DNA of 64,000 bases from Xylocopilactobacillus apis (GTDB lineage Bacteria; Bacillota; Bacilli; Lactobacillales; Lactobacillaceae). The stretch covers positions 682,001 through 746,000 of the forward strand of contig NZ_AP026801.1 in assembly GCF_033095965.1 (NCBI RefSeq), in the 5' to 3' direction. The notes under the pieces were generated by a model. The model searched no databases and was not told the origin of the DNA. It was given only the letters and a program-made list of their open reading frames with translations. Below are positions 18,731-28,022 of this stretch, piece after piece. Each line of letters begins with the position of its first letter. Position 1 is the stretch's first letter. A program made the position numbers and the translations under genes.

Positions 18731-19062
18731 TGAATTACGTAGAAAAACTGCGGATTACCCAATTAATTGATGTTTACGGCGAGTTGTTAACTGATAAGCA
18801 GCGTGACTATTTGACGTTTTATTATGATGAAGATCTTTCATTAAATGAAATCGGCGAATATTTTAAAATTAGCCGGCAGGCAGTTTCTGAAAATTTACGG
18901 CGCTCAGTTCAGCAGTTAGAGAATTATGAAGAAAAAATTGGTGTTTTAAATCGGCTAGATCAACTTGAGCAAGTTTTGAACCAGGCTGAAGAAAAAGAGC
19001 AGGCACCAAAGGATTTAATCGAAAAAATCCGCACAATTATGGATTTTGAAAGAGGTAATTAA
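18730..19062 (+). CDS. ylxM: YlxM-family helix-turn-helix protein
   Basis: A 110-residue protein of the YlxM/p13 family, always coded between ftsY and ffh and thought to modulate SRP assembly or Ffh GTPase activity. It has a sigma-70 region 4-like helix-turn-helix: 'LTDKQRDYLTFYYDEDLSLNEIGEYFKISRQAVSENLRRS'. It overlaps ftsY by one base and ffh by one base (TAATG), so the three are translationally coupled. The role in SRP is known only from homologues. Confidence 0.93.
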   Translation: MNYVEKLRITQLIDVYGELLTDKQRDYLTFYYDEDLSLNEIGEYFKISRQAVSENLRRSVQQLENYEEKIGVLNRLDQLEQVLNQAEEKEQAPKDLIEKIRTIMDFERGN

Positions 19063-20504
19063 TGGCATTTGAAGGATTAACAGAAAGATTAAAAGAAACT
19101 TTTAAGAAAATAAGCGGCAAAGGCCGAATTAATCAAACTGATCTTGATAACGCAATGCGTGAAATTCGAGCAGCCTTGCTTGAAGCTGATGTTAGTTTGA
19201 AGGTAACTCGTGAAATAACCCGCCGAGTGTCAGAGAAGGCGATAGGTGCTGATGTTCTTGAGAGTATTACACCTGATCAGCAGATCGTTAAAATTGTTAA
19301 CGATGAATTAACAGATGTAATGGGTGCTGAGGCTGCAAGTTTAAATAAATCTAAGCATATTCCGACGATTGTTTTGATGGTTGGTCTCCAAGGTGCTGGT
19401 AAAACAACTGCGGTTGGTAAGTTAGCGCGAAAACTAGTTGAAGAAAATAATGCTAGACCATTGTTAATTGCAGCCGATGTGTACCGTCCCGCTGCGATCG
19501 ATCAGTTGAAAACTCTTGGTAAAACTTTAAACGTACCAGTTTATGACGAAGGGACCGATGTAGATCCAGTCGAAATTGTCAAAAATGGGCTTGAAAAAGC
19601 ACATGAAAACAACAACGACTACGTCTTTATTGATACGGCTGGCCGATTAACAATTGACGAAGAGTTGATGGATGAGTTGAAGAGAATTAAAGATTTAACT
19701 CAGCCGACCGAAATTCTTCTAGTTGTTGATGCAATGACTGGTCAAACTGCCGTTGATGTTGCAAATGATTTTAATGACGCTTTAGGCATTACCGGGGTTG
19801 TTTTAACTAAACTTGATGGCGATACGAGAGGTGGGGCTGCCCTTTCAATTCGCTATGACACAGGAGTTCCAATTAAGTTTGTCGGAACTGGTGAAAAGTT
19901 AAGCGATCTTGATGTATTTTATCCAGATCGAATGGCTAGCAGAATTTTGGGAATGGGAGATATTTTATCTCTGGTTGAAAAAGCCCAACATCAGTATGAT
20001 GAACAGCAAGCTCAAGATTTGGCACGCAAGATTCAAGAAAATAATTTTGATTTAGATGATTTTATTGAACAAATGAATCAAGTTCAAAAAATGGGACCAG
20101 TTGATGAATTAGTCAAAATGGTCCCAGGTCTTTCAAACATGCCGGGAGCTTCTAATATCCAATTTGGTGATAAAGATTTTGCTCATATGCGGGCAATTGT
20201 GTCCTCAATGACTCCAGATGAGAGAATGGATGCTAATCTTTTAACGCCAAAACGTAGAAAACGAATTGCTGCAGGTTCTGGCCGTGATGTAATGGAAGTC
20301 AATCGTTTGATTAAACAATATAAACAAACTTCAACCCTTATGAATAAGATGCAAAAAGGAAATATGGGTGGCATGGATCAGATGTTTGCGGGACAAGGTG
20401 TCAAAGGCAAACTTGGTCAGATGGCAATGAATTCCATGATTAAGAAAAATAAAAAGAAGAAAATGAAACGTTTGAAGAAAGTTAAACGTTTTAAAACAAG
20501 CTAG
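19062..20504 (+). CDS. ffh: Signal recognition particle protein Ffh
   Basis: The SRP54 GTPase that binds signal peptides on ribosomes. It has an N domain (1-90), a G domain with 'GLQGAGKTTAVGKLA', 'ADVYRPAAIDQLK', 'DTAGRL', 'TKLDGDTRGGAALS', and a methionine-rich M domain from about residue 300. The M domain ends in a very basic Lys-rich tail that would contact 4.5S RNA. 480 residues is the normal length. Confidence 0.97.
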   Translation: MAFEGLTERLKETFKKISGKGRINQTDLDNAMREIRAALLEADVSLKVTREITRRVSEKAIGADVLESITPDQQIVKIVNDELTDVMGAEAASLNKSKHIPTIVLMVGLQGAGKTTAVGKLARKLVEENNARPLLIAADVYRPAAIDQLKTLGKTLNVPVYDEGTDVDPVEIVKNGLEKAHENNNDYVFIDTAGRLTIDEELMDELKRIKDLTQPTEILLVVDAMTGQTAVDVANDFNDALGITGVVLTKLDGDTRGGAALSIRYDTGVPIKFVGTGEKLSDLDVFYPDRMASRILGMGDILSLVEKAQHQYDEQQAQDLARKIQENNFDLDDFIEQMNQVQKMGPVDELVKMVPGLSNMPGASNIQFGDKDFAHMRAIVSSMTPDERMDANLLTPKRRKRIAAGSGRDVMEVNRLIKQYKQTSTLMNKMQKGNMGGMDQMFAGQGVKGKLGQMAMNSMIKKNKKKKMKRLKKVKRFKTS

Positions 20505-20511
20505 TCAAATT

Positions 20512-20537
20512 AATGCCCATCGTCGGGTATTTTTTTG
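20512..20537 (+). terminator. Rho-independent terminator after ffh
   Basis: AATGCCC, loop ATCGTC, GGGTATT then a T run. Ends the rnc-smc-ftsY-ylxM-ffh unit. Confidence 0.8.
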
Positions 20538-20591
20538 ACCCTTTTGCGTAATTTTTAGATGTAGGCAAATAAATTATGCAAAAGGAGTTTT

Positions 20592-21509
20592 ATGAAAAAA
20601 TATATTTTACCTTCAAACGATCTGGTCTTCAAAAAAACTTTTGCCAGTCCAGAAAATATTCACATTTTAAAAGGTCTTATCTGGGACTTTCTTCACATCA
20701 AAGCAAAAGATATTAAAATCGGGTCCCCTTACAACATCAGATCGCTTAAAGAAATCAAAAATAATGCCCGACTTCAGGTAACCATTGTTGATCTATATGC
20801 TCAGCTGGAAGATGGGACAGGGATCATTGTTGAACTGCAGGTCCTGCCTGAGTTATACTTAGCGGAAAGATTGATGCACTATTGGTCGGAGAAATACAGT
20901 GCGAATTATGGAATAAAAGGACTGGCAGATATTGAAACGGATAAGTACAATTCGTTAAGACCGGTGTATCAAATCGTAGTTTTATATCATAATTTTTTTG
21001 ATGATGAGTTGCCGATTCATACGGTTGAAACGACAATAAGAGAAACTAAAGATACATTTAACGGTGGAGACGGCAGACAGCTGATGAAGATGGTAATAGT
21101 TGAGCTTAAGAAAGCGGCTGATAATCTACCAGCAGATGTGATTGAATGGTTTCAATATTTTAAAGGTAAACCGGTTGGAAAAAAAGCACCTAATTACATC
21201 AAAGATGCGCACAGAAAAGCAGAATACATTAATTTCAGTGAGGAGGAGAGAGAAATGTTAAGTGAAATTGAGAGAATCAAAGCAGATAATGAGAGCAGTC
21301 TTGCTTATGCGAGAAAACAAGCGATGGAGCAGGGTTTGGAACAGGGTTTAGAACAAGGTTTGGAGCAGGGCTTGGAGCAAGGCCTTGAAGAAGGAATTAA
21401 TAAAGCTAAACTTGAAGATGCCAGTAAGATGTTAGACGAAGGCTTAGACATTGAACTTATTCAGAACATTACTGGACTTAGTTACGAGGAAATTAAAAAA
21501 CTAAATTAA
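20592..21509 (+). CDS. Rpn family recombination-promoting nuclease / PD-(D/E)XK transposase-like protein
   Basis: The 305 residues match the PDDEXK_2 (Rpn) group: N-terminal 'LPSNDLVFKKTFASPENIHILKGLIWDFL', then the nuclease core with Asp67 in 'TIVDLYAQ' and Glu81-Leu-Gln83 in 'IIVELQV'. These families cut DNA and are often annotated as putative transposases, though many look like defence or toxin-like nucleases. Near the C-terminus lies a repeat of five EQGL units, then a helical tail 'DASKMLDEGLDIELIQNITGLSYEEIKKLN' common to the family. It has its own AAAGGAG site and terminator and sits between ffh and rpsP, neighbours in many genomes, so it is probably an acquired gene. Confidence 0.85.
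   Translation: MKKYILPSNDLVFKKTFASPENIHILKGLIWDFLHIKAKDIKIGSPYNIRSLKEIKNNARLQVTIVDLYAQLEDGTGIIVELQVLPELYLAERLMHYWSEKYSANYGIKGLADIETDKYNSLRPVYQIVVLYHNFFDDELPIHTVETTIRETKDTFNGGDGRQLMKMVIVELKKAADNLPADVIEWFQYFKGKPVGKKAPNYIKDAHRKAEYINFSEEEREMLSEIERIKADNESSLAYARKQAMEQGLEQGLEQGLEQGLEQGLEEGINKAKLEDASKMLDEGLDIELIQNITGLSYEEIKKLN
21327..21386 (+). repeat. Five 12-bp repeats encoding EQGL
   Basis: Five in-frame 12-base units (GAGCAGGGTTTG and close variants) code for Glu-Gln-Gly-Leu. Unit length is a multiple of three, so changes in copy number alter length but not frame. Such repeats are a family habit of Rpn proteins. Confidence 0.9.
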
Positions 21510-21519
21510 CAATAGATGA

Positions 21520-21542
21520 AGCAGAGTAAAATCTGCTTTTTT
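21520..21542 (+). terminator. Rho-independent terminator after the Rpn gene
   Basis: AGCAGA, 6-base loop, TCTGCT, then T run. Confidence 0.8.
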
Positions 21543-21652
21543 AGTATTTAAAATTTGTTATTAACTACATTGCATAGTTTTTTAACTTAAATTTGAATTG
21601 CTGACACCGATACTAGTGTTGAAATGTTCAAAAAACTGTCAAGTAAAAATAC

Positions 21653-21681
21653 TTTACACCACCCAAAAAAGTTGGTAGAAT
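21653..21681 (+). promoter_or_regulatory. Promoter of the rpsP operon
   Basis: TTTACA at 21653-21658, 17-base spacer, TAGAAT at 21676-21681 preceded by TGG (extended -10). The ATG of rpsP is 34 bases downstream with AAAGGAG between. Good fit to sigma-A consensus for a ribosomal protein operon. Confidence 0.8.
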
Positions 21682-21714
21682 ATTTAAGTTATCTTAACAA
21701 AAGGAGTACGTTTA

Positions 21715-21990
21715 ATGGCAGTAAAAATTAGAATGACGAGAATTGGTAGAAAAAAGAAGCCGTTTTATCGGATCGTAGTAGCTGATTCTAGAATGCCCCG
21801 TGATGGCCGTTACATCGAACAGTTAGGTTATTTTGATCCTTTAGCTAATCCTCAAAAATTAGAATTAGATCAAGATAAGGCATTAGATTGGTTAAAGAAA
21901 GGTGCTCAGCCATCTGATACGGTCAGAAGTTTTCTTTCTAACCTTGGCGTCATGAAGAAATATCACGACGAAAAATATACAAAAAAATAA
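21715..21990 (+). CDS. rpsP: 30S ribosomal protein S16
   Basis: A 91-residue S16, with '[41 protein letters not shown]' covering the whole family signature and '[24 protein letters not shown]' at the C-terminus. First gene of rpsP-khpA-rimM-trmD-rplS. AAAGGAG lies 8 bases before the ATG. Confidence 0.98.
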   Translation: MAVKIRMTRIGRKKKPFYRIVVADSRMPRDGRYIEQLGYFDPLANPQKLELDQDKALDWLKKGAQPSDTVRSFLSNLGVMKKYHDEKYTKK

Positions 21991-22000
21991 TTGATAAAAT

Positions 22001-22252
22001 ATGAATGATGATCTAAACAAAATGGTCAGGACGTTAATTGCGCCTTTAGTGGCATATGAAGATAAGTTGGATATAGAGATTGATGATCAACCGGATGTAA
22101 TTCAATTTATTATTCATTCAGCACCAAGTGATGTTGGTCGGCTAATTGGTCGTAATGGCAGCGTTGCTGAAAATATTCAGCAGATTATTCGAGCTTTCGG
22201 GCACCTTGGGTTAAAGAAAGTTCAAGTCTCTGTTATTGGTAATAATGACTAA
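22001..22252 (+). CDS. khpA: KH-domain RNA-binding protein KhpA
   Basis: An 83-residue single KH-domain protein that acts with KhpB (Jag) on RNA and cell division in Firmicutes. The KH core is 'DVGRLIGRNGSVAENIQQIIRAFG', including the GxxG loop (IGRNG). It overlaps the rimM start by 8 bases and lies 10 bases after rpsP. No strong SD precedes its ATG, so it probably depends on ribosomes finishing rpsP. Confidence 0.93.
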   Translation: MNDDLNKMVRTLIAPLVAYEDKLDIEIDDQPDVIQFIIHSAPSDVGRLIGRNGSVAENIQQIIRAFGHLGLKKVQVSVIGNND

Positions 22253-22763
22253 AAATCAAAACTTCTTTCAAGTAGGAATTATTTTAAAAACTCATGGTCT
22301 TAAAGGAGAATTAAAAGTTAAATCAACTACTGATTTTCCAACGCGCTTTAAAATTGGTTCAAAACTTTTGATTAAATCTAAAAGTGGAGATATTCCAGTA
22401 GAAATAGCCAAAAGCCGTGAACAAGCAGGTTTTTGGTTCATAACGTTTAAAGACCTTAATGATATCAATCAAGTTGAAGATTTTGTCGGTCAAACACTTT
22501 TTGTAACTGAGCGTAATGATCAGTTAGAAAAAGATGAATTTTATGTTTCTGATGTAGTAGATTTACCAGTATATACGGTTAATCAAGAGAAATACGGCAA
22601 GTTAAAAGATGTTTTAAAATATGGACCAAACGATGTTTGGGTGATTGAAAACCAAGCAGGAAAAGAAATTTTATTACCGTATACAACAGATTTTATTAAA
22701 AGCGTTGACCTTGTGAATCAAAAAATAATTATTGATTTGGAATTATACGCAGATGAAAGTTGA
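22245..22763 (+). CDS. rimM: Ribosome maturation factor RimM
   Basis: Assists late 30S assembly by binding S19. The N-terminal RimM barrel starts '[28 protein letters not shown]', and the PRC-barrel domain holds '[38 protein letters not shown]'. The ATG at 22245 ([11 protein letters not shown], 172 residues) is preferred over a TTG at 22236. It overlaps khpA by 8 bases, the usual coupling in this operon. Confidence 0.94.
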   Translation: MTKNQNFFQVGIILKTHGLKGELKVKSTTDFPTRFKIGSKLLIKSKSGDIPVEIAKSREQAGFWFITFKDLNDINQVEDFVGQTLFVTERNDQLEKDEFYVSDVVDLPVYTVNQEKYGKLKDVLKYGPNDVWVIENQAGKEILLPYTTDFIKSVDLVNQKIIIDLELYADES

Positions 22764-23448
22764 TGTTTTAACCCTTTTTCCTGAGATGTTTGCAGCTTTA
22801 GAGTCTTCGGTCATTGGAAAATCTTTTGAAAGTGAATTAGTAAAGTTAAATCTTATTAATTTTCGAGATTTTACGGACAATAAACAGCGGCATGTCGACG
22901 ATGCACCATTTGGCGGTGGACCCGGAATGCTTTTGATGCCTCAACCGATTTTTAGTGCCTATGATACAATCGATCAAAGTGATTCTCCGCGGACTATTAT
23001 TTTAGATCCCGGCGGCAAAACATTTGATCAAGCACTAGCGAGTGATTTATCCCAAAGTGAGCATTTAGTTTTCATCTGCGGGCACTACGAAGGATACGAT
23101 GAAAGAATCAAAAGTTTAGCTACTGATGAAGTTTCCTTAGGAGATTTTGTCTTATCAGGCGGTGAACTTGCCAGCATGGTCATGTTAGATAGTATTATTC
23201 GATTGATTCCTGGAGTGTTAGGCAACAGCGATTCGACTGAGACAGAATCTTTTTCCCATTATTTACTGGAGTATCCGCAGTATACGAGACCCCGTGAATT
23301 TAGGGGGATGCAAGTGCCTGATATTTTAGTTAGCGGCGATCATCAAGCAATTAGAGATTATCAATTACAAGAAGCAATAAAAAGAACGCAAGAAAAAAGG
23401 CCAGACTTATATCAAAAGTTTATGGCACAAGATACAAATGATAGTTAA
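22753..23448 (+). CDS. trmD: tRNA (guanine-N1)-methyltransferase TrmD
   Basis: Methylates G37 of tRNAs, preventing frameshifting. SPOUT fold with the trefoil knot: '[13 protein letters not shown]' start, '[19 protein letters not shown]', '[15 protein letters not shown]', '[31 protein letters not shown]', 'LEYPQYTRP'. The ATG at 22753 gives the classic N-terminus; an upstream in-frame TTG at 22732 would add seven non-conserved residues. It overlaps rimM by 11 bases. Confidence 0.96.
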   Translation: MKVDVLTLFPEMFAALESSVIGKSFESELVKLNLINFRDFTDNKQRHVDDAPFGGGPGMLLMPQPIFSAYDTIDQSDSPRTIILDPGGKTFDQALASDLSQSEHLVFICGHYEGYDERIKSLATDEVSLGDFVLSGGELASMVMLDSIIRLIPGVLGNSDSTETESFSHYLLEYPQYTRPREFRGMQVPDILVSGDHQAIRDYQLQEAIKRTQEKRPDLYQKFMAQDTNDS

Positions 23449-23465
23449 TATTTTTGGAGGTTAGA

Positions 23466-23816
23466 ATGAATCCAGTTATTGAAGAAGTTACAAAAGATCA
23501 AAAGAAAACGGATCTTCCTAAATTTAAAGCCGGAGATACGATCAGAGTTCATGCTCGGATCGTCGAAGGTAAGCGCGAAAGAATCCAGATTTTTGAAGGT
23601 GTTGTAATCAAACGTAAAGGTGGAGATAGTATCAGTGCCACTTATACAGTTCGTAAAATTTCTAGCGGTGTTGGAGTGGAAAGAACATTTCCTCTTCATT
23701 CACCACGTGTTGCAAAGATCGAAGTTATTAAAATCGGTAAAGTTAGAAGAGCTAAATTGTATTACTTCCGTAAACTTCGTGGTAAAGCAGCTCGTATTAA
23801 AGAAGTTAGAAAGTAA
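23466..23816 (+). CDS. rplS: 50S ribosomal protein L19
   Basis: A 116-residue L19 at the 30S-50S interface, with '[33 protein letters not shown]' and '[42 protein letters not shown]'. The ATG at 23466 lies 5 bases after GGAGG; the earlier in-frame TTG overlaps that site and is not the start. Last gene of the operon. Confidence 0.97.
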   Translation: MNPVIEEVTKDQKKTDLPKFKAGDTIRVHARIVEGKRERIQIFEGVVIKRKGGDSISATYTVRKISSGVGVERTFPLHSPRVAKIEVIKIGKVRRAKLYYFRKLRGKAARIKEVRK

Positions 23817-23828
23817 TCAACAATCAGC

Positions 23829-23855
23829 AAAAGTCCTTGGATTGAGGGCTTTTTC
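23829..23855 (+). terminator. Rho-independent terminator after rplS
   Basis: AAAGTCCT, 7-base loop, AGGGCTTT (one G-U), then T run. Confidence 0.85.
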
Positions 23856-23878
23856 TTTTGTTTTTTTCAAGTAATAAT

Positions 23879-23907
23879 TTGCCGAAAATTGGTATTTATT
23901 TTATACT
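23879..23907 (+). promoter_or_regulatory. Promoter for the DUF896 / UPF0154 / ABC exporter run
   Basis: TTGCCG at 23879-23884, 17-base spacer, TATACT at 23902-23907. The first ATG downstream is at 23950. Confidence 0.65.
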
Positions 23908-23949
23908 AGTAATCAATGTTTTACGGTAAAAAGATCGGTGGGTGAAAAA

Positions 23950-24186
23950 ATGGAAAATAAATATTTAGAACGAATCAATGAATTAGCTCACTTACAGAAG
24001 ACCGTTGGGCTTTCTGAAGAAGAAAAGAAGGAACAAGCTGAATTACGCCAAAAGTATTTGGAAGAATTCAAGAAAGGCTTTCGTTCGCAGATTGAAAGTT
24101 TAAAGGTTATTGATCCAGAAGGAAACGATGTAACACCTGAAAAACTAAAAGAAATTCAAAAGAAAAAAGGGTTACGAAAAGATTAA
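23950..24186 (+). CDS. DUF896 family small protein (YnzC-like)
   Basis: 78 residues, highly charged and helical: 'YLERINELAHLQKTVGLSEEEKKEQAELRQKYLEEFKKGFRSQIESLKVIDPEGNDVTPEKLKEIQKKK'. This is the DUF896/UPF0291 family, which is widespread in Firmicutes; B. subtilis YnzC is a helical hairpin. The biological role is unknown; a link to the SOS operon has been noted in Bacillus. The ATG at 23950 is preferred over a GTG at 23938 that adds four residues. Confidence 0.9.
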   Translation: MENKYLERINELAHLQKTVGLSEEEKKEQAELRQKYLEEFKKGFRSQIESLKVIDPEGNDVTPEKLKEIQKKKGLRKD

Positions 24187-24204
24187 ATTTAGGGAGAGAG
24201 ATTA

Positions 24205-24438
24205 ATGGCATGGATTATTTTGGCCTTAGTTATTGGCCTTTGTGGTGGAGTAGTAATTGGAATTTTTATTGCTCGTTCAACGATTAAAAAACAATTGGTT
24301 GAAAATCCACCGATTACAGAAGATATGATGCGCGCGATGATGATGCAGATGGGACAAACACCATCAAGTAAAAAATTACACCAGGTCATGGAAAGTATGA
24401 AAGATGCGCAGCGCAAAGCAAATAAACGAAAGAAGTAA
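24205..24438 (+). CDS. UPF0154 (YneF-like) small membrane protein
   Basis: 77 residues with a single N-terminal glycine-rich membrane segment (about 3-24) followed by 'ARSTIKKQLVENPPITEDMMRAMMMQMGQTPSSKKLHQVMESM', the YneF signature. Function unknown. It lies between DUF896 and an ABC exporter, 18 bases and 2 bases apart, so all are likely co-transcribed. Confidence 0.9.
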   Translation: MAWIILALVIGLCGGVVIGIFIARSTIKKQLVENPPITEDMMRAMMMQMGQTPSSKKLHQVMESMKDAQRKANKRKK

Positions 24439-24440
24439 GG

Positions 24441-26192
24441 ATGAATATATTTTCGAAACTTTCGTGGTTTATTAAAGCTGAATGGAAGCGGTATTTAATT
24501 GGGATTGCAGATCTTTTATTCCTTGCAATAATCCATATGCTGCCTCCTTATATTATTGGCTTAATTGTTGATGAGCTTAATAAACACACTCTGACCTGGA
24601 ACAAGTTATTATTCCAGGTTTTTTTGATATTAGTTTTAACATTAGTTGATTACGGAATGCGTTTTATTTGGCGTTACGCCCTTTTTGGTGGAGCGGCCAA
24701 ATTAGAACAAACTTTAAGAAGAAGACTTTTTCAACATTACTTACAAATGGATGAAAAGTTTTTTCAAAAATATCGCGTCGGCGATTTAATGGCTCATGCC
24801 ACTAATGATATTAATGCAGTTCAGCAGGTTGTCGGAAGCGGGGTCTTATCACTGGTCGACGCAGTTGTAACCGGTTTGACAACAATTTTTGCTATGGTTT
24901 TTATTGTTAGTCCTAAGCTAACAGCAATGACATTGATACCGATGCCTTTTCTAGCTGTAACAGCTTTCCTATTAGGTCAATGGATGCACAAGGCTTTTGA
25001 TCGATATCAGGCATCATTCTCACGGCTTGATGATAAAGCACAAGAGAGTATGAGCGGGATCAAAGTTATCAAAGCTTTAGGGCAGGAAAAAGAAGATTAC
25101 GAAGATTTTGCTCAAATGACTCAAAGTTCTTATCGAGCAGCTCGTAAAATTTTCTATATTGATCCATTGTTCGATTTATCTTCTCAGCTTTTCATTGGAA
25201 TGACTTATGTTTTAACCATTTTTATCGGTGGCGGAATGGTAGCAGCTGGGACTTTAACAGTTGGAAAATTAGTATCTTATTTTTCTTATATTTTAAATTT
25301 AACTTGGCCGATGTTTGCGATTGGACAGATTTTTAATATCGTAGAGCGGGGGAACGCTAGTTATGATCGAATTAACTTTTTGATGCATGAAAAAAGCAGC
25401 ATCATTGAATCAATTCATGACGATCATCAAATTCCAAGTGGCGATTTAAATTATCACATTGAGGAATTTAAGTATCCGGATGATTCCAAAACTGCGTTAA
25501 CTAACGTGAACTTTGATTTAAAGAAAGGTCAGATCTTAGGTATTGTGGGACCCGTTGGGGCTGGGAAGAGCAGCATTATTAAATTATTACTGCGGACTTT
25601 TGACGATTATAACGGTGAAATAGTTTACTCAGGCAAAAACATCAAAGATTACTCACTTGATTCTTATTTAAAAGCAATTGGTTATGTTCCACAAGATAAC
25701 TTTTTGTTCACCTCAAGTATTGCGGAAAATATTAAATTTGCGCGCTTTGAAGCTTCAATGGATGAAGTTAAAAAAGCAGCTCATATTGCTGATATTGATA
25801 AAGATATTAGTGAATTTCCAGAACAATACGATACTAAAGTAGGACAAAGAGGAGTTTCGCTTTCAGGCGGACAGCAGCAGCGTATTGCGATTGCGAGAGC
25901 TCTAATTACTGATCCTGATATTCTAATTCTTGATGACGCTTTATCAGCAGTCGATGCTTTAACTGAAAAAAATATTCTGCATAATTTAAAGTATGAACGA
26001 AGCGGAAAAACGACAATTATTTTGGCTCAGCGTTTAAGCAGTGTAATGAATGCAAATGAAATAATAGTTATGAGTAACGGAAAGATATCAGAACGTGGAA
26101 ATCACGATGAACTGCTTGCTGCAAAAGGCTGGTATTACGATACTTGGAATAAACAGGAATCAGACCGGATGGGAGGTTTAACAGATGGTTAA
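24441..26192 (+). CDS. Heterodimeric ABC exporter, subunit with degenerate ATP site (YheI/BmrC-like)
   Basis: 583 residues: six membrane segments (about 15-300), then one nucleotide-binding domain. Walker A is 'GPVGAGKSS', the signature 'LSGGQQQR' is intact, but the Walker B catalytic Glu is replaced by Asp ('ILILDDALSAVDALTE') and the switch His by Gln ('LAQRLSS'). This is the non-hydrolysing partner of an asymmetric multidrug or lipid exporter. The next gene supplies the complementary half. Substrate unknown. Confidence 0.9.
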   Translation: MNIFSKLSWFIKAEWKRYLIGIADLLFLAIIHMLPPYIIGLIVDELNKHTLTWNKLLFQVFLILVLTLVDYGMRFIWRYALFGGAAKLEQTLRRRLFQHYLQMDEKFFQKYRVGDLMAHATNDINAVQQVVGSGVLSLVDAVVTGLTTIFAMVFIVSPKLTAMTLIPMPFLAVTAFLLGQWMHKAFDRYQASFSRLDDKAQESMSGIKVIKALGQEKEDYEDFAQMTQSSYRAARKIFYIDPLFDLSSQLFIGMTYVLTIFIGGGMVAAGTLTVGKLVSYFSYILNLTWPMFAIGQIFNIVERGNASYDRINFLMHEKSSIIESIHDDHQIPSGDLNYHIEEFKYPDDSKTALTNVNFDLKKGQILGIVGPVGAGKSSIIKLLLRTFDDYNGEIVYSGKNIKDYSLDSYLKAIGYVPQDNFLFTSSIAENIKFARFEASMDEVKKAAHIADIDKDISEFPEQYDTKVGQRGVSLSGGQQQRIAIARALITDPDILILDDALSAVDALTEKNILHNLKYERSGKTTIILAQRLSSVMNANEIIVMSNGKISERGNHDELLAAKGWYYDTWNKQESDRMGGLTDG

Positions 26193-27978
26193 TGATGAAC
26201 AAAATGAATCAGTCTGGGCCAAACACTTTACGCTTAAAGAACAATTTCAAATTATTAATCGGCTCAATCGCTATCTTCTTAAATATCCCTGGCATTTAAT
26301 TTTTTCTGTGGTTTTAGGAGTTGTTTCAAGTATTACTTATATTGAGATGATGACTTTGATTCAAACTCTTTTGGATCAGCATTTAAAGCAGGGACAGACG
26401 GCAGCAAAATTATTGTTGGGTTTTACGCTATCTTATTTAGTTTTTGTATTTATTAGGGTTATAACCCAATATATTTCAGCATTTGTGTATTACAACGGGA
26501 TGGAAAGAGCAAAGCAGGATCTTCGTAAAGACCTATACAAAAAAGTGATGGGCCTTGGAATGACATTTTTTGATCGAGTTCCTGCGGGTTCAATTGTGTC
26601 TCGATTAGTTAATGATACCGAGACAATGAACGATTTTTGGTACCTTTTTTACGCAATCGTAGCAGGTATTGTCTCAATTGTTACTTCACTAGTGACGCTT
26701 TATTTTAAAAACGTTCAGTTAACTCTATATTTAATGTGCTTCATTCCGGTAATTTTAATTATTGCGAGAATTTATTTCTATGTAAGTACTAAGAACTATC
26801 GTCAGATGCGCCAGCGATTGTCAGAAATCAACGTTAAAATTTCTGAATCAGTCGAAGGAATTAACATTATTCAACGGTTTCGCCAGGAAAAAAGAATTCA
26901 AAAAGAGTTTGATAAAACGAATGATGCATATTATAAGGCACGAAAAGATGTAATTAAAATGAACGCTTTATTGCTTGCCCCGATTATCAATCTCTTAAAT
27001 GGATTAGCAAACATTTTAATCCTTTCATTTTTTGGAATTATGAGTTTTCATAATTCAATTGAGGTTGGGTATGTATTTTTATTTGTTAATTTAGCAAGTA
27101 ATTTCTTTAATCCTTTTGTTAATATCATGGATGTTTTGTCTACTTTCCAAGATGGGATTGTGTCTGGAAGCCGAATTTTTCGGATTATGGATAGTGATAT
27201 CAAAAATCCTAAACAGCACCCAAAAGAAGGTCTTGAAATTACTAAAGGAAAAGTCGAATTTCGTCACGTGACTTTTTCTTATAATGGCAAGGATCAGATT
27301 TTAAAAGATATCTCATTTGTCGTTGAACCGGGTGAAACTTTGGCTTTAGTAGGACACACTGGAAGCGGCAAAAGTTCAATCATTAATGTTTTAATGAGGT
27401 TTTATGAATTTGGATCGGGAGAAGTTCTGATTGATGATCGAGATATTCGTGATTATCCAATTTCTGAGATCAGAAAGAAGCTCGGCTTGGTTCTGCAGGA
27501 TTCATTTATTTTTTATGGTGATGTTAAATCTAATATTCGGATGTTCAATCATAAAATTACTGATGAACAAGTTAAACAAGCTGCACAAATTGTTCATGCA
27601 GATCGATTTATCGAAAAATTACCGCAGCAATATAACGAAACGGTTATTGAAGGAGGAAAGCAATTTTCCACTGGTGAAAAGCAGCTTTTAGCATTTGCCA
27701 GAACGGTCGTTACTGACCCGAAAATTTTGGTTCTTGATGAAGCAACTGCTAATATCGATACTCAAACTGAGGAGCAGATTCAAGCTAGTCTTGCATCAAT
27801 GAAGAACGGTCGGACTACGATTGCAATAGCACATCGACTTTCAACTATTGTTGATGCTAATCAGATTTTAGTTCTCGATGACGGACAAATTATTGAAGCT
27901 GGAACTCATGAAACATTGATTAATAAAGGTGGTTATTATGCTAAGATGTTTAAACTTCAGCATAGTACAGTAGATTAA
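26185..27978 (+). CDS. Heterodimeric ABC exporter, catalytic subunit (YheH/BmrD-like)
   Basis: 597 residues with the same layout as the preceding gene. Walker A 'GHTGSGKSS', Walker B with catalytic Glu 'ILVLDEATANIDTQTE' and switch His 'IAHRLST' are intact, while the signature is degenerate ('FSTGEKQ' in place of LSGGQ). Together the pair would have one good and one impaired ATP site, as in BmrCD and LmrCD. The start overlaps the preceding stop by 8 bases, fitting an obligate heterodimer. Confidence 0.9.
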   Translation: MVNDEQNESVWAKHFTLKEQFQIINRLNRYLLKYPWHLIFSVVLGVVSSITYIEMMTLIQTLLDQHLKQGQTAAKLLLGFTLSYLVFVFIRVITQYISAFVYYNGMERAKQDLRKDLYKKVMGLGMTFFDRVPAGSIVSRLVNDTETMNDFWYLFYAIVAGIVSIVTSLVTLYFKNVQLTLYLMCFIPVILIIARIYFYVSTKNYRQMRQRLSEINVKISESVEGINIIQRFRQEKRIQKEFDKTNDAYYKARKDVIKMNALLLAPIINLLNGLANILILSFFGIMSFHNSIEVGYVFLFVNLASNFFNPFVNIMDVLSTFQDGIVSGSRIFRIMDSDIKNPKQHPKEGLEITKGKVEFRHVTFSYNGKDQILKDISFVVEPGETLALVGHTGSGKSSIINVLMRFYEFGSGEVLIDDRDIRDYPISEIRKKLGLVLQDSFIFYGDVKSNIRMFNHKITDEQVKQAAQIVHADRFIEKLPQQYNETVIEGGKQFSTGEKQLLAFARTVVTDPKILVLDEATANIDTQTEEQIQASLASMKNGRTTIAIAHRLSTIVDANQILVLDDGQIIEAGTHETLINKGGYYAKMFKLQHSTVD

Positions 27979-27984
27979 AAATTG

Positions 27985-28009
27985 CCTGAGATTTTTCTCA
28001 GGTTTTTTT
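27985..28009 (+). terminator. Rho-independent terminator after the ABC exporter
   Basis: CCTGAG, loop of six, CTCAGG, then T7, beginning 7 bases after the stop codon. Confidence 0.9.
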
Positions 28010-28022
28010 ATGGAAAAATCCG

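Noticed and set aside
23620-23874. ORF overlapping rplS in another frame
   Set aside because: Shadow of L19; it runs through the terminator and has no RBS.
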